A stretch of DNA of 64,000 nucleotides from positions 1,250,341-1,314,340 of the forward strand of contig MU004188.1 in assembly GCA_010093605.1 (NCBI GenBank), given 5' to 3'. Of the stretch, positions 12,901 through 23,228 are shown piece after piece. The DNA comes from Lophium mytilinum. Taxonomy: Eukaryota > Ascomycota > Dothideomycetes > Mytilinidiales > Mytilinidiaceae. Every line of letters starts with the position of its first letter. Within the stretch, counting starts at the first letter, position 1. Under the pieces are notes generated by a model that was given only the letters and a program-made list of their open reading frames with translations, searched no databases and had not been told where the DNA came from. Made by a program: the position numbers and the translations under genes.

Positions 12901-13319
12901 GTCTGCACCCGAAGCTAAGTATTTATTGTTTCCCGAGAACCGGACGGTATGAATGGTGCCCGAGTGGTGGCTAACGGCGGCGAGTTGCTTGGGCTTTGAG
13001 TAATCTGGGTCCATAGAATTGAAAATAGAATCGGTTGACCATATTCGAACGTGTCCATCTGCCAATCTCAATCAGCTTCATCTTCACAGGCTCGCGCATT
13101 GGTATTTAAGAAGTGTCGCGGTGCGGACTGACCTCCGGCGGCGGTGACCAGGCGGCTTCCATCTGGAGAGACATGGCAGCTGTATACTTCGAAGTCTTTG
13201 AGTTCACCTGGCGGAAAGCGATTGTTAGCATATGAAGCAGATTTTACTGAGGGTTGTTGCGATGCGCGCGCGGGAGAGCTACCTGGATGGGTCAACCATA
13301 GCGGCTTGACGAGATGCAT
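9929..13319 (-). CDS. HIR1: Histone chaperone HIR1 (HIRA homologue)
   Basis: Read as complement(join(9929..10029, 10086..13058, 13133..13207, 13283..13319)), 1061 residues. It starts MHLVKPLWLTHPG, the usual first WD40 strand of HIRA proteins. Seven WD40 repeats fill roughly residues 10-430 (DGHVRIWS, SGADDKIVCVYV, SVGLDSKVVVWSG, TASDDRTIKVF, AGQDKTLSIWN). Near residues 488-510 is the B-domain signature KQRVTVTKDGKKRIAP, which in HIRA binds ASF1. A HIRA/TUP1-type C-terminal domain follows. The protein is a subunit of the HIR complex, which deposits H3-H4 independently of replication and represses histone genes in the nucleus. The short last exon, after a 56-bp intron, restores a conserved end (LGKHRDLQRITVPYARLLGI); without it the frame stops in the intron. 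PUF6 lies upstream on the same strand. Confidence 0.95.
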
Positions 13320-13831
13320 GGTCGTGGAATAGGAGTGCGCAGCTCCTGCATGCTCAGCCGGCGGCGCACAGAGAAGATGAAGTCGATCGGAGCGATGGCG
13401 CTCTTGGTGGTGGGTGAAGTGTCGTGACAGCAATGCGATTTGAAGCTCGTTACAGGTTAGCCGCGACGCGTTTGGCTCGGCTTGGCACGAGCGACGAAAG
13501 TGGAAGACTAGTATAATTTGAGCATGACTCGGTGAATTTCCAGTAACGGAGATGTTAGATACATTGAACCCTAATTTGTATGAAAGGGTGTCGAGCCACT
13601 TCAGACAGCGATAGACGACCGTACACAGGTCTCACGCGGGGGATTATAGATCACGTACACCCGACATAATCATTCAAGAGGAACAAAGAGGCCAGCCATG
13701 TGCCTCGTTGACATTTTCTATAGTCATATTTGATATCAGGCTCAAACTTAGAGTCCTATCAATGAGAACGCCAACCAACTCCAATTCAACTCCAATCTCG
13801 GGGAGATATACCCCTGACCTTCATCAAATCT
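13320..13831. promoter_or_regulatory. HIR1 promoter / PUF6 3' region
   Basis: These 512 bp separate the HIR1 start from the PUF6 stop, both on the minus strand. The sequence must hold the HIR1 promoter and PUF6 3' UTR. No ORF or clear motif beyond AT-rich patches was found. Confidence 0.4.
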
Positions 13832-16107
13832 TCAAGTGATCAGCTTCAACAGGATCCTGGCGCCAGCGTTACCCTTCACAGCACCCTCGTCCTGGTCTCC
13901 CTTCCGCTTCTTGTCTTTCGATTCCTCTTCCTTTTTCGTTCCCTTGTTCTTCTTGTCTTTCTTCTCACTCTCGCCTGCCTTGCCCGCGGCGCTCTCTAAC
14001 TTCTTCTTGCGCTCTTCGAGGGCTGCCACTACTTCATCCCTTTTCTCAAAGCCTTGAGCTTCGACCAGCCCTACAACCACGAAGCTGCCAGGGCCTGTCG
14101 CCCAGTCCATGAGATGATCCTGTATACTGTCCCACAACTTCTCTGCGAATCCCAGGCTCGGCTCAACGGGAATGACCTTTTTCTGCTTCGGATCATACTT
14201 CCCACTCAGCACCAATCCTTTAAGCATACGACATCCAGCAGCTGAATTTGAGATATGGGTCTCAACACTGGGATCACCAGCTGCGAGCTGCGCAACCGCG
14301 CCAAGAGCTAGTTCCTTGTCGCCTTCAGCGTCGAAAAGCACTTCTATCATGAATTGGCATCCGAAAGAGCTGGTGGCGAAGTCTGCTGCGCGTGCTGTGA
14401 TCGCTCCGAGCAGGGGTGGAGATATGGACTTTGCGAGCTCTTGAAGGCGGGTCTCAGGATTCTTCTTGGAGGTTGTAGCACGAATAGCGTGAACTTCGTT
14501 CAATAGAGCGATTGTAGGCGACTTTGGGTCTGAGAACAACCATTTTGCGTCGGCTGCGAAGGGGTATAGAAGGACCGTCCTGGCATCCAAATGTGTAACA
14601 AGCTGAAAGATCTTCTCATTCACAGCGTCGGCGTCGTTTGACTTCGGGATCAACTCCCCAAAAATAGCAGTTGATGACAACTTAGTGTCATCGATGACAG
14701 AGAGGGCAGCTAGCAGGACACGGTGTGCGTTGCGGTCGAAGACAAGAGCCTCCATGTTTTCCCTGTATGCTCGGAGAAGATTCTTGCGGTCTTTGGCGTT
14801 GGAGTGGGCGAAGGCGAGACAGACTAGACGGGAGCCAGACTCTGTGAAGGCTAAGTTCCGAAGAAGATCGATCTCTGGGGGTTGGTCGGCTTCTTTATCC
14901 TTGGTCGCCTCTGGTTTCAGATGATCGAGAAACTCTGAAGCTTCCGTGCTTCCAGGTTTGCAAGCAAGAAAATACTGTAGCATAGCATCGTGCAGCATCG
15001 TAAAGCCTGTCAACTTCTTCTGGACTAGCTGATTGATCAACTGGTTCAAGTAATTGAGGATCGGCTGCCGCTTTTCTGGTGATTCGTCGAGAATCGTGGA
15101 AAGATCAGAGGTGACTTTCGCTCCGCTTTTCGACTTGAAGATTGCAAATTCAGGGCCGTACCATTCTCTTAGCATGGTGGCTTTTTGTTCAGAAGTTGCC
15201 ACGCTTCTGTAAGTGTCGTCCATAATCCAGGCAGCCTCGGGATGATTGATTAAGCGTCGAACATGTCCGTAGAACTCGGAGACGATCATCTCTTGGATTC
15301 CGGCGTCTCTGTAGATGTATTAGCATCTTGCATAGCACAATTATCTGCGATAATTAAATGAACGTACCCTGTAACCAGCAATTTCGCAATCAAGAATTTG
15401 GCGTATTTGCTCTCCGCCAGCGCTCGGTATTCCCCCCGCAACTCCTCAGCAATCATCTTCTTCTGCTCCTTGTTTGCATACTTCAGCGCACACTGAACCA
15501 CGCGCACAGAGTCATGCTTGAACACAAAATCCTTGACTCGCCCTGTCACAATGTCGAAAAGCTCAGCAACTAGCCTTTTCCTCTCCTCCAGGTCAACATG
15601 CGATTTCAGCCGTAGCCTTTCCCAGAGCTTCTTGGAACGAGCGATTTCGTCGGCATTAGGCTTCGCAGCTTTTCGCTCTTTCGAGAGAGCCTTTTGCTTC
15701 GCATGAGCTTCGCGGGAGGAGGAGGCTGGGATCGCAACGTTAGCTCTAGATATACATTACAGAAAAGAACTTGACCTACAACTAAAGGCATCTTGTTGCG
15801 GCTTCATGGCCGCCTTCTTCTCGGTCTTGACCTTCTTAACAGCTTCTGCCCTCCTCCCGGCATCCTCCTCATCCTCGCTCTCCGCAGAGCTGTTGCTGTC
15901 GTCCTCTTTGGCCGAGAATCCAGAGAAGCCGTTCTCGACTTCGCTCGTGTCCGACTCCATTGATACATCTGACTCCACTACTGGCTTGGCCTTGCTCTTC
16001 GACTTTTTCGCAGACTTTTGCTCCGCAACCTTGACCTTCTTCACCTTGAATCCGTTCGCCGACTTGGTGCTCTCGCTGACCTGCTTGCGCTTGATTCCGG
16101 CAGCCAT
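13832..16107 (-). CDS. PUF6: Pumilio-family ribosome biogenesis / translation factor PUF6
   Basis: Read as complement(join(13832..15308, 15368..15725, 15780..16107)), 720 residues. The N-terminus is Lys/Ser/Glu-rich with an acidic stretch, a nuclear/nucleolar-type tail. It is followed by the PUF6 hallmark HAKQKALSKERKAAKPNADE and LWERLRLKSHVDLEERKRLV. Pumilio-type helical repeats run from about residue 165 (FVFKHDSVRVVQCALKY, ESKYAKFLIAKLLVTG), and the CPL-type C-terminal half ends in a Lys/Glu-rich tail (EESKDKKRKGDQDEG). In yeast Puf6 acts in 60S assembly and represses ASH1 mRNA translation. I chose the ATG at 16107 rather than the one at 16161 because orthologues begin MAxGxKRK. Introns of 54 and 59 bp keep phase. 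TIM54 is divergent. Confidence 0.93.
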
Positions 16108-16713
16108 TGTTGCTGTGTTCGTGGTATCGGGCGACTGAGGATGGCGGGGTTGGTGTTGCAAACGCGGTGAAGCTTCTCAAGGTTTTTATCCCATGCGGGC
16201 AGGAACTTTTATTCCACGCTAGCCGGGGATGAATTGCGGGAGAGAGGCACGCTAGTCAGAAAACAAGTGGCACACTCCAGCAGTTCAACACCGTCTGAGG
16301 TGGCCCGGAGTGCTATTATGCTTGCCAAAGCTGCCATTTTATAATAATGATAATAGGATACTAGAGGACCTTAGACGGTACTATACCAGTCTTACATTTA
16401 TAGAAAAATTAGGTAAGCCTAGTAGATTTATAGAATGTTGATTCCCGCTCCTACTCTATCTTACTATATAAGTTAGTGCATCTATTTACTACTGTATAGA
16501 GTGCCTGGGCAAGATTCTATAGAGCCTAAGACTAAGGGTTTCTATCTTGTTTATAGTTAACATAATGTATTTAAGCACCATAAACGGCGGCAGACAGGTG
16601 TAAAGGTAGAATGCTTGCTAGGTGTGCCACTTTTTTCATGCCCCACGTGAGAGACAGGCCTCACTCAAAATTTTGGACATCCAACACCACAACCCCATCG
16701 CGACCTCCCCCAG
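16108..16713. promoter_or_regulatory. Divergent PUF6/TIM54 promoter with AT-rich insert
   Basis: The shared 606-bp upstream region of two essential-type genes. Its middle (about 16310-16580) is strongly AT-rich with runs of TATA and stop codons in every frame, unlike the GC-balanced flanks. This insert is listed separately as a possible decayed element. Confidence 0.5.
16265..16632. mobile_element. Possible decayed 368-bp element with 11-bp inverted ends
   Basis: AAGTGGCACAC at 16265-16275 is matched by its exact reverse complement GTGTGCCACTT at 16622-16632. Weaker similarity continues inward (AGCA). The interior is much more AT-rich than either flank, as expected of a non-coding DNA element or of RIP-type C-to-T mutation. 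No clear target-site duplication is visible, so an old MITE or simply an AT-rich promoter are both possible. Confidence 0.35.
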
Positions 16714-18229
16714 ATGGCCGACAAAATTGCCGCCGCCGCGCAGGCCCAACCTGCAGGCGCTGCAGGCGCTGCGCCTTCAAAGCCCCCGCGGCCGCCGAAT
16801 CCCTTCTTCAAAATGATGGGTATAGCACACTGCCTTCACACTGCAGACACCGCGCTCACTCGAAATAGGGCTCCCCACTATCCGCATGAAACTCCCCTCT
16901 AGGAACTGGATGATATTCCTCAGCATCACAGGCTCGTGGACCGCCGCCCTATTGTACGACCGCAGCCAGAAGAAGCGCATCCAGAGGAAGTGGACGAAGC
17001 TGGTCGAGCACATTGCCCAGGAATCTATGGACGCCTCTTCCCTCCCCCGGAAACTTACCGTCTTTATCTCTGCGCCGCCGGCTGATGGGTTGATGACTGC
17101 GCGCGATCATTTCCAGGAGTATGTGAAACCGATATTGGTGGCCGGAGCCGTGGATTGGGATGCGGTCGAGGGGAGGATGCAAGGCGATGTCAGGGCTGGA
17201 TTGGCGGAGAAAATAAGGAGGCTAAGGAAGAGGAGGGGAGAGGCGTCAATAGAGCCGCTGGAAGATGATCTCGAGGAGGTGCTGGAGCAAACGCGGAAGA
17301 GGTCTGGGGTGAAGCCATACGACGGACCCGCTGGTGATATAGTAATTGGCCGCAATACGTGGAAAGAGTATATCAGGGGACTACACGAGGGGTGGCTAGG
17401 GCCTTTAGATCCGCCAACTACTCCACTGGAAGATGTCCGAGAAGCTGCTGAGATTGTGGAGAGCTCTACCAGCCGTCCGAAAGTACCTCTAGCTCCTGAA
17501 GTAGCTGCTGAAGGCGCTCCAACTCCCGAACAGCCCTCCCCCTCGGAATTTGTGGCAGAAACGCCGTCCACGCCGACAGACGATGCCTCACCAACCGCTC
17601 CCATACCGGCTACGACACCAGAACCCGAAAAGCCAGCAGAAGAGAAGCCAGAGGAAAAGAAACCGACTAAGAAAAAGCAACCACCCCCATTCAACACCAC
17701 CGCCGACTACCCATCCGCCGTCCCATCTCCAATCTGCCCATCAGAACTCCCGCCCACAACTACAATACAATTTCCGCATCTTCTCGGCATCCGACACACC
17801 CCCGTCCGCATGTACCGCTTCCTTACCCGCCGATACCTAGCCGACGATGTTGGCCGGCAGACCGCAGCCGCCGTTCTCGCTGCATACCGACCATTCGAAG
17901 CGCCTGGAGAGTCACATCATCTAACCGAGGGCAGCACAGCGTCGAATGAGAGTGAGGATTCTGGGAGTTCGCAATGGGAACAGCAGGGAGTACTGAAGCA
18001 CGAGGAGAAACAGTGGCACAAGTCTGTGCACGAACCCAGCGAGGAGGGGAAAGAGAGAGTGTGGATGAACGACATGGTGCTAGATACCCGGATCGCGGAG
18101 CGTATGCGAAAGTTTGAGCTCGACATGGAGCAGGAGGAAAGAGCCAAGAGGATTGCGGCTGAGAAAGTAGAGCCGTGGTGGAAAAGCACGTGGGCTAAGA
18201 TGAGGGCGAAGGATGAGGATCTGGATTGA
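16714..18229 (+). CDS. TIM54: Mitochondrial inner-membrane translocase subunit Tim54
   Basis: Read as join(16714..16819, 16869..18229), 488 residues, with a 49-bp intron. The opening is Ala/Pro-rich (MADKIAAAAQAQPAG) and is followed by PPNPFFKMMGLP, a Tim54 hallmark. A membrane helix lies at about residues 45-62 (RNWMIFLSITGSWTAALLYD). The soluble domain contains RKWTKLVEHIAQE, LPRKLTVFISAPPADGL and HFQEYVKPILVAGAVDWD, typical of the family. A Pro/Glu-rich disordered insert sits near residues 215-270. The C-terminus is acidic and charged. Tim54 is part of the TIM22 complex that inserts carrier proteins into the inner membrane. Length is close to other filamentous-fungal Tim54 proteins. Confidence 0.93.
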
Positions 18230-18987
18230 AATACCAGGGCGTCGCATCTTCCGATTTTGCGTATCTAGGGTGTAGGATATGGTCTGTAATATATTGGCCC
18301 TAGGGACTGGGTCGGACGTGCTGGTTAGGCACGGTTGTATTATAGTGCTAGACAAGAGTCGAATAACATTGCTCTAACGCCACCTGGAGTGTTCTCGAAA
18401 ATGGAACTTCGTCTGATTCTTGTTTCCGAGGTTCGCCGCTGCTTAAGGCACCCCCAAGGATTTTGAAGATTCTAAGGCGATGTCGAGTTTCAGGCAGTGT
18501 AGATTGAACGGTCTTTTGACTAAGAACCTCTTTAGCAGCCAGGCCCCCCCTACAGTGGTGTTGGCTTGACAAGACTAAGAATATGCGACATCAAATGTAA
18601 TAGTCGACGCAATGAGAATCAGACTACCTCTTGAGACGGTGGTCACCGACTAGCGGGGCCACCTTACAGTGCCCAGTGTCAAGTGAACAACGTTGAAGCT
18701 AAGCAGTGACAGATCTGTGTGCCTAAATACATGGCTCAGTACTGTAGCCGTCCACCTGAGTGACGCTGCTGAGGCGGCGAATGCACTTTAATATACGTAC
18801 ACTATGCTGACACTGTCTGGAGTGGCCTCGTAAGTTGCCAGTCGTCCAAAATGCCAGATTTCTCTCTTACTCGGAACGCTGATAATACTACAAGGCTCTT
18901 CAAGCAGCGGCAAACGATTGTACAAACCTGATTTCCATGACTAGGCATTGTACTTAAGCACTCATCCAGTGCTATAACCTCCCCATC
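18230..18987. other. Convergent intergenic spacer with weak repeat
   Basis: A 758-bp spacer between the 3' ends of TIM54 and BNA7. No gene is visible. A segment around 18800-18880 (CTGACACTG... and CGTCCAAAATGCCAG) resembles parts of the duplicated segments at 20341-20720, suggesting a shared decayed repeat. Confidence 0.35.
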
Positions 18988-20061
18988 TTACTCCATCTTG
19001 ATCAACGGTGCCTGCAAGAACCCCAGCCGCGAAAAAACCTCCTGGACCAAACCCGCAATCTGCCCCTTATTACTCTGCCACACCTCATCATGGCCCCCCT
19101 CCAGCTGCCTCACCCACAGCTTCCTCCTGCGCCCCCTTCCCCCATCCTCCTCCCCCTCCCCAACCCACCCCTGCTGCCTCAACACCGCCTCAATCTCCGC
19201 ATCCTGCTCCTCCTCCACCAACTGATCCCCCTTACTCCTTGCCAGCACAACCAACCCCAACGCCGGCCACTCCTCCCCCACATACCTCGCATTCGCCGGA
19301 CTCGCCACCGCCCACCCCACCGGATCCTCCCCAAACGCGCCTGTCACGATCTGCTCATAGATCCGCTGCGTCTTGGCATCCACCAGCGGCGCACGATGCA
19401 ACTCCAGAAACAGCGGCAGGTCATAAATCCCCGCCAGCAGCACCAAACCGCTTAGACTCCCGCGAACCGCCGCACTCGGCCGCGGCACCGTGCCGACATC
19501 GACGTCGGACAGCAGCTGCGTCCACAGCGTCGCGCCGGCCGAGTGCCCGATGCCGACCCAGCCGTAGTCCTCGATGCGGAAGCGGGCGCTGAGGTAGGCG
19601 AGGGCGACGCAGACGTCGTTGAGGTGGGTGGGGTGCTGCACGTTGCGGTACGGGTCCGAGGGGTCAGAGGGGTGGGCGGCGGGGGGTGGGTAGGGGCTGA
19701 GGCGGTAGTTGATGCTGGCGAAGCCGGCGATGGCGGACATGGTGGCGGGGTCGGAGAGTTGGTCGAGGTAGTTGACGGTGGGGATGAATTGTTTGGAGCT
19801 GCATTCCGGGTCGCGCCAGGCGCCGCCGTGGAGGTAGATGAGCCATTTTGTGGAGTTGGGGTCGGAGTCCTCGAGCGGTCGGGGGAGCCAGATGGTTACG
19901 GTTTGGAGGATGTGGATGGGGGGATTGGTGTAGGGGTACGAGTGGAATTGCTTGAGGGGGGTGTTCGTGATAGGGGAAACTGGTGTGGTGAGGGCAGATT
20001 CTCCGAAACCACCACCTCTGCTGGTCGGCGTAGTCGGCGAGGTCGGCGTCGAGGAAGTCAT
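18988..20061 (-). CDS. BNA7: Kynurenine formamidase (arylformamidase)
   Basis: A single-exon ORF of 357 residues with an alpha/beta-hydrolase fold. The oxyanion-type motif HGGAWRDPE is near residue 77, the nucleophile elbow GHSAGATLW near 172, and the catalytic His in LEGGHDEVW near 326. HGGAW is the signature of the Bna7 family, which hydrolyses N-formyl-kynurenine to kynurenine in tryptophan degradation towards NAD. It is longer than yeast Bna7 because of a Ser/Thr/Pro-rich N-terminal extension (about 30 residues) and an acidic/Arg-rich insert near residues 300-312. An earlier intron that trims the N-terminus cannot be excluded. The gene is GC-rich, which creates long antisense ORFs that are shadows. 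Confidence 0.88.
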   Translation of the reverse strand: MTSSTPTSPTTPTSRGGGFGESALTTPVSPITNTPLKQFHSYPYTNPPIHILQTVTIWLPRPLEDSDPNSTKWLIYLHGGAWRDPECSSKQFIPTVNYLDQLSDPATMSAIAGFASINYRLSPYPPPAAHPSDPSDPYRNVQHPTHLNDVCVALAYLSARFRIEDYGWVGIGHSAGATLWTQLLSDVDVGTVPRPSAAVRGSLSGLVLLAGIYDLPLFLELHRAPLVDAKTQRIYEQIVTGAFGEDPVGWAVASPANARYVGEEWPALGLVVLARSKGDQLVEEEQDAEIEAVLRQQGWVGEGEEDGGRGRRRKLWVRQLEGGHDEVWQSNKGQIAGLVQEVFSRLGFLQAPLIKME

Positions 20062-20982
20062 GGCCGTTTGATAAGTATGACGATGTGACTAGATGACGCT
20101 GTCGTGGTCGTTTCAGAATACTGAAATAGATGAAGATTAGCATCTTGAACAATAAGTAAACTCGTGACGCCACCCTGGACAGCGGTAGAGAGTGTACATG
20201 TTTGAGCGTTGTTGATAGCCAGCTGATTGATGATGTAGAGCTGTTGTAAAGAGACTGGACACAAGAATCGGAAGCGGTGCATGTAGAATAGCACTTCAGG
20301 TGGGTAGTTCTTCCCAGTCTTGTAAGCTTTAGAATGCGACCTATGACGCAACTTCCTCACACATTTCTGACACTGCTCGTGGTGCTTCAACGTACTAACA
20401 GAAGCCGAGAACAATGGGCTGTAGGTCTGAACGTTGAAGCCTTTGTAAGCGCAAAAGTTTCTGCCGACGCCTGGGGTTGTTATTTATAAGGTTTCAGGCG
20501 TGCCACAACTAGAACATAAATGATAATCACAATTCTGTAATCCTCCAACATAGCCCCTTGCCAGAGATATCCGAACACTCTTCTGCCACTGTTTGTAGGG
20601 TTCCAACGTACTAATAGACACTGGGGACAGCGGATTCACTTCCAATGTATCTGTGTACACGCCGTTGACGCTGATTAGAATAGCCTCGCGAGTATGATAG
20701 TTGTCCAAGATGCCGGATGCCTCTTTCGTTCGAATGTCAATGACGAGACATTGTAGTATGCTGAACTAGCTGTAATGGTGGCAAATAAGACAGTGTGCAT
20801 TCTGCGATTATAATCGTACTATTAAGCTATTCACTACGCGCTTTCAGTGGTATAAAATTGCACTCCAACTCCCCAACTCAACCAAGTCCATTCGGTAATC
20901 CAACGTGCACAATCGCCAGCAAATTGCGCCTTTTGATATCCCATAATCAACGCCAAATCCAAGAAATCAACTTGCTACATGC
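20062..20982. repeat. Spacer with two related degenerate segments
   Basis: Between the BNA7 start and the MFS 3' end. About 20365-20430 and 20576-20640 align over some 60 nt at roughly 70 percent (shared CAACGTACTAA core, preceded by TCTGMCACTG). Read on the minus strand both give similar peptides (STLKHHEQCQKCVR and STLEPYKQWQKSVR), with a stop between them. No intact gene can be built. This looks like a decayed tandem duplicate of a short coding segment. Confidence 0.4.
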
Positions 20983-23228
20983 CTACTCAGAAACTCCGAT
21001 CAGCTTCGGTGTGGGCGCAAACTGCGATTTCTCCCTAATCTTCGCGCCGCGGTAGTAGAACCAGATCGGCACGGGCACTAAGAGGGCAGCGATGCAACCG
21101 AGGAGTGTGGCAGCCCATTCGACGCCCATGCCGTCGAACATGTAGGTTGCGAAAAGGGGGAACACGCAACCGCAGAGAGACCGGAGGAAGGTGTTCGCAG
21201 CAATCGCAGATGCAGCGAACTAGGGAGAGTTAGCGGCCGATTTGAAATGGTATACAAGGAGGGAACTGTTAGGTGTTTGAAACTCACCATCAGATAGGCA
21301 TCTACGAGGTAATTCAGCGCCTGCAAGAAAATCGACAACAACCCGAATCCCGTCAGGATGCCACTCAGCGTTGGCACGATCCAGTGGATGTCTTCTCGGT
21401 ACCCCGTCCACCCAAACCAGAATAGCCCGACTGCAAAGGCGGCTCCGCCAATAATGACTTCTGGCAGCCGCCACTCTGGAATCGGCACGTCGTTGTTTGC
21501 AGCGAGTTTCTTCTGGTAACCGGGCTGGCGCAGGACAATGAAGAGCCCAGCGAGTAGCTGGCCAGTAATCATGCCGAAGAAAGGGAGACCGCCAACACCA
21601 AGGTTCATACCGTGTATGCGCTGGAAGACGATCGGGTAAGCTGTGAGGAAGAGGTACAAGAGCCCATAAATAAATGCCATATATAGGGAAAGGAGGAGCA
21701 CAATGGGCTCAGTGACCAGCATCCTGAGCGGGCGGGAGAAATTCTTCTCCATCAATTCGCGTATGTCGACTTCGATTTCTTCTTGTTTGGCGTGGATGCC
21801 CCAGTTCTTGGTGCGTCGGCGGAGTTCTTCAGCTTTCTCCACGAGGATAATGGGGGGGTAGGTTTCTTGTAGGAAGAGGATATTGAGGGTAAAGGCGAGG
21901 AATCCCATTATGGAGACGATGTATTCAGTCCAGCGCCAGCCGAGGTGGGACATTGTAATGAACCCGCCGACGAAGGGGGCTAAGAGCGGGCCGGTGAATA
22001 CGGTCATAGAGAAGACCGTTATAGCGATGCCGCGGGTGCGGTTGTTGAACATGTCTGAGAAGACGGCCGCGACGCAAGTCAACGGACACGCGCCGAAGAA
22101 GCCACTCCAAAATCGGCATATTAATACTGTCTGCAGGTCCTTTGCGACAGCCACGGCCACTGAAAAGACGGCGAATCCAAACGAGGCCAGGACCAGAGGT
22201 AAACGACGTCCTTTCAGCTCAGAGAATGGTGCCCACATTATGGGGCCAGTTGCGAAACCTAAAACATAAAGCGATACTCCTAGTACACCGACTTCCGTGG
22301 AGACTCCGAATTTCCCTGCTACTGTTCGAGTCGCGGCGCTGAAAATAGAACTTCCAAATGCTGCAGTCTGGGATGATTTAGCAAAAGTCCAGTTTCGCAG
22401 ATTACAGTAAAACCTGAGTATAGTAATACGAGGTTATAGTAATATCCTCTATAGAGTAATATATTTTGGCTGACCGTACAAATTTGTATGAGGCGTAGTA
22501 ATATCCTGCTTACTAGAATATTACAAGGTCCCACCCACCAATATCACTCTAACCAGGGGTGATTTTTGTATGCGCGGGTGGTCTGTGGCCCCTCTGACCC
22601 CCCTTAAACACCCCCTAATTTCGCTGTTTTGGGGGCTGGGGCTTACAAATCACCCACACGTGACTTTTGGATACTGTAATACCCTCTGTATAGTAATATG
22701 ACCCCTGCCAACCAAGCGTATTACTATACTCAGGTTTTACTGTACGACACTACCCACCAGAGTTGTATATCCAAGTATCACGGCCGTGAAAAGCTTCTTT
22801 TTCAAAGGCCAATTCTGCGCATGCAAAGGGTCATCCACGCCATCAAACTCCACCACATATTCCTCCCGCGCTGGCAGTGGAGGCGGAAACGGTTTCCCAC
22901 CTCCAAACTCCGGCAGCGGTTTCCTAGACTGTCGCGACTTGAGGCTTGCGCCGACGGTTGCACTGTGTTGACTGCGCGCAGTTTGTATGCGACTCAGCGC
23001 AGTCGCGTGTCTCTCGAGATCTGTGTTATCGTCAGGTTGGGTCCGCAACCTCGACATGCCAATTTCTTCCCGTGCGACTGATGAGCCATCGGAGCTGGAG
23101 GAGGAACTCGAGGACGCGGTAACGGTGCGTGCGAGAGCTTCGCGCTGGTCTGGCGATTGCTCTGGGAAGCGACTTGGGCTGGCATCGCGCTCGGCCTTTT
23201 CGAGGTCTTTGTCCACGATGTTGGGCAT
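20983..23228 (-). CDS. TPO1-like MFS polyamine/drug transporter (DHA1 family)
   Basis: Read as complement(join(20983..21219, 21288..22360, 22754..23228)), 594 residues. The N-terminal 130 residues are cytosolic, with a Ser-rich run. The family signature NWPLKKKLFTAVILGYTTLV opens the first membrane helix at about residue 140. Twelve membrane segments follow, with AFGSSIFSAATRTVAGKFGV after helix 1, PFSELKGRRLPLV (motif A), RFWSGFFGACPL and GWRWTEYIVSIMG. This matches fungal drug:H+ antiporters of the Tpo1/Flu1 kind, which export polyamines, azoles or weak acids at the plasma membrane. The first intron is 393 bp because it contains a MITE, while the second is 68 bp. Splicing at GTAGTG and CTGCAG restores a conserved junction (TTLV/AFGSS). 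A TATA-like TTTATAAG lies about 75 bp upstream of the ATG. The substrate cannot be told from sequence. Confidence 0.9.
22405..22742. mobile_element. 338-bp MITE inside an MFS intron
   Basis: Perfect 26-bp terminal inverted repeats lie at 22405-22430 and 22717-22742, starting CAGTAAAACCTGAGTATAGT. TA is duplicated on both sides (22403-22404 and 22743-22744). The interior repeats the motif TAGTAATATCC in subterminal positions and has no coding capacity. TIR sequence and TA target fit a pogo/Fot-type Tc1/mariner MITE. It sits 10 bp after the 5' splice site of the MFS gene's first intron. Removing it with one TA copy leaves a 53-bp intron, the normal size here. The perfect ends suggest a fairly recent insertion. 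Confidence 0.9.

Noticed and set aside
13068-13433. 121-codon minus-strand ORF spanning the HIR1 5' exons
   Set aside because: It reads through two introns. The spliced HIR1 start (MHLVKPLWLTHPG) explains the conserved pieces.
19008-20088. Plus-strand ORFs of 194 and 181 codons
   Set aside because: Antisense to BNA7, whose catalytic motifs are all present. GC-rich sequence leaves few stops on the other strand.
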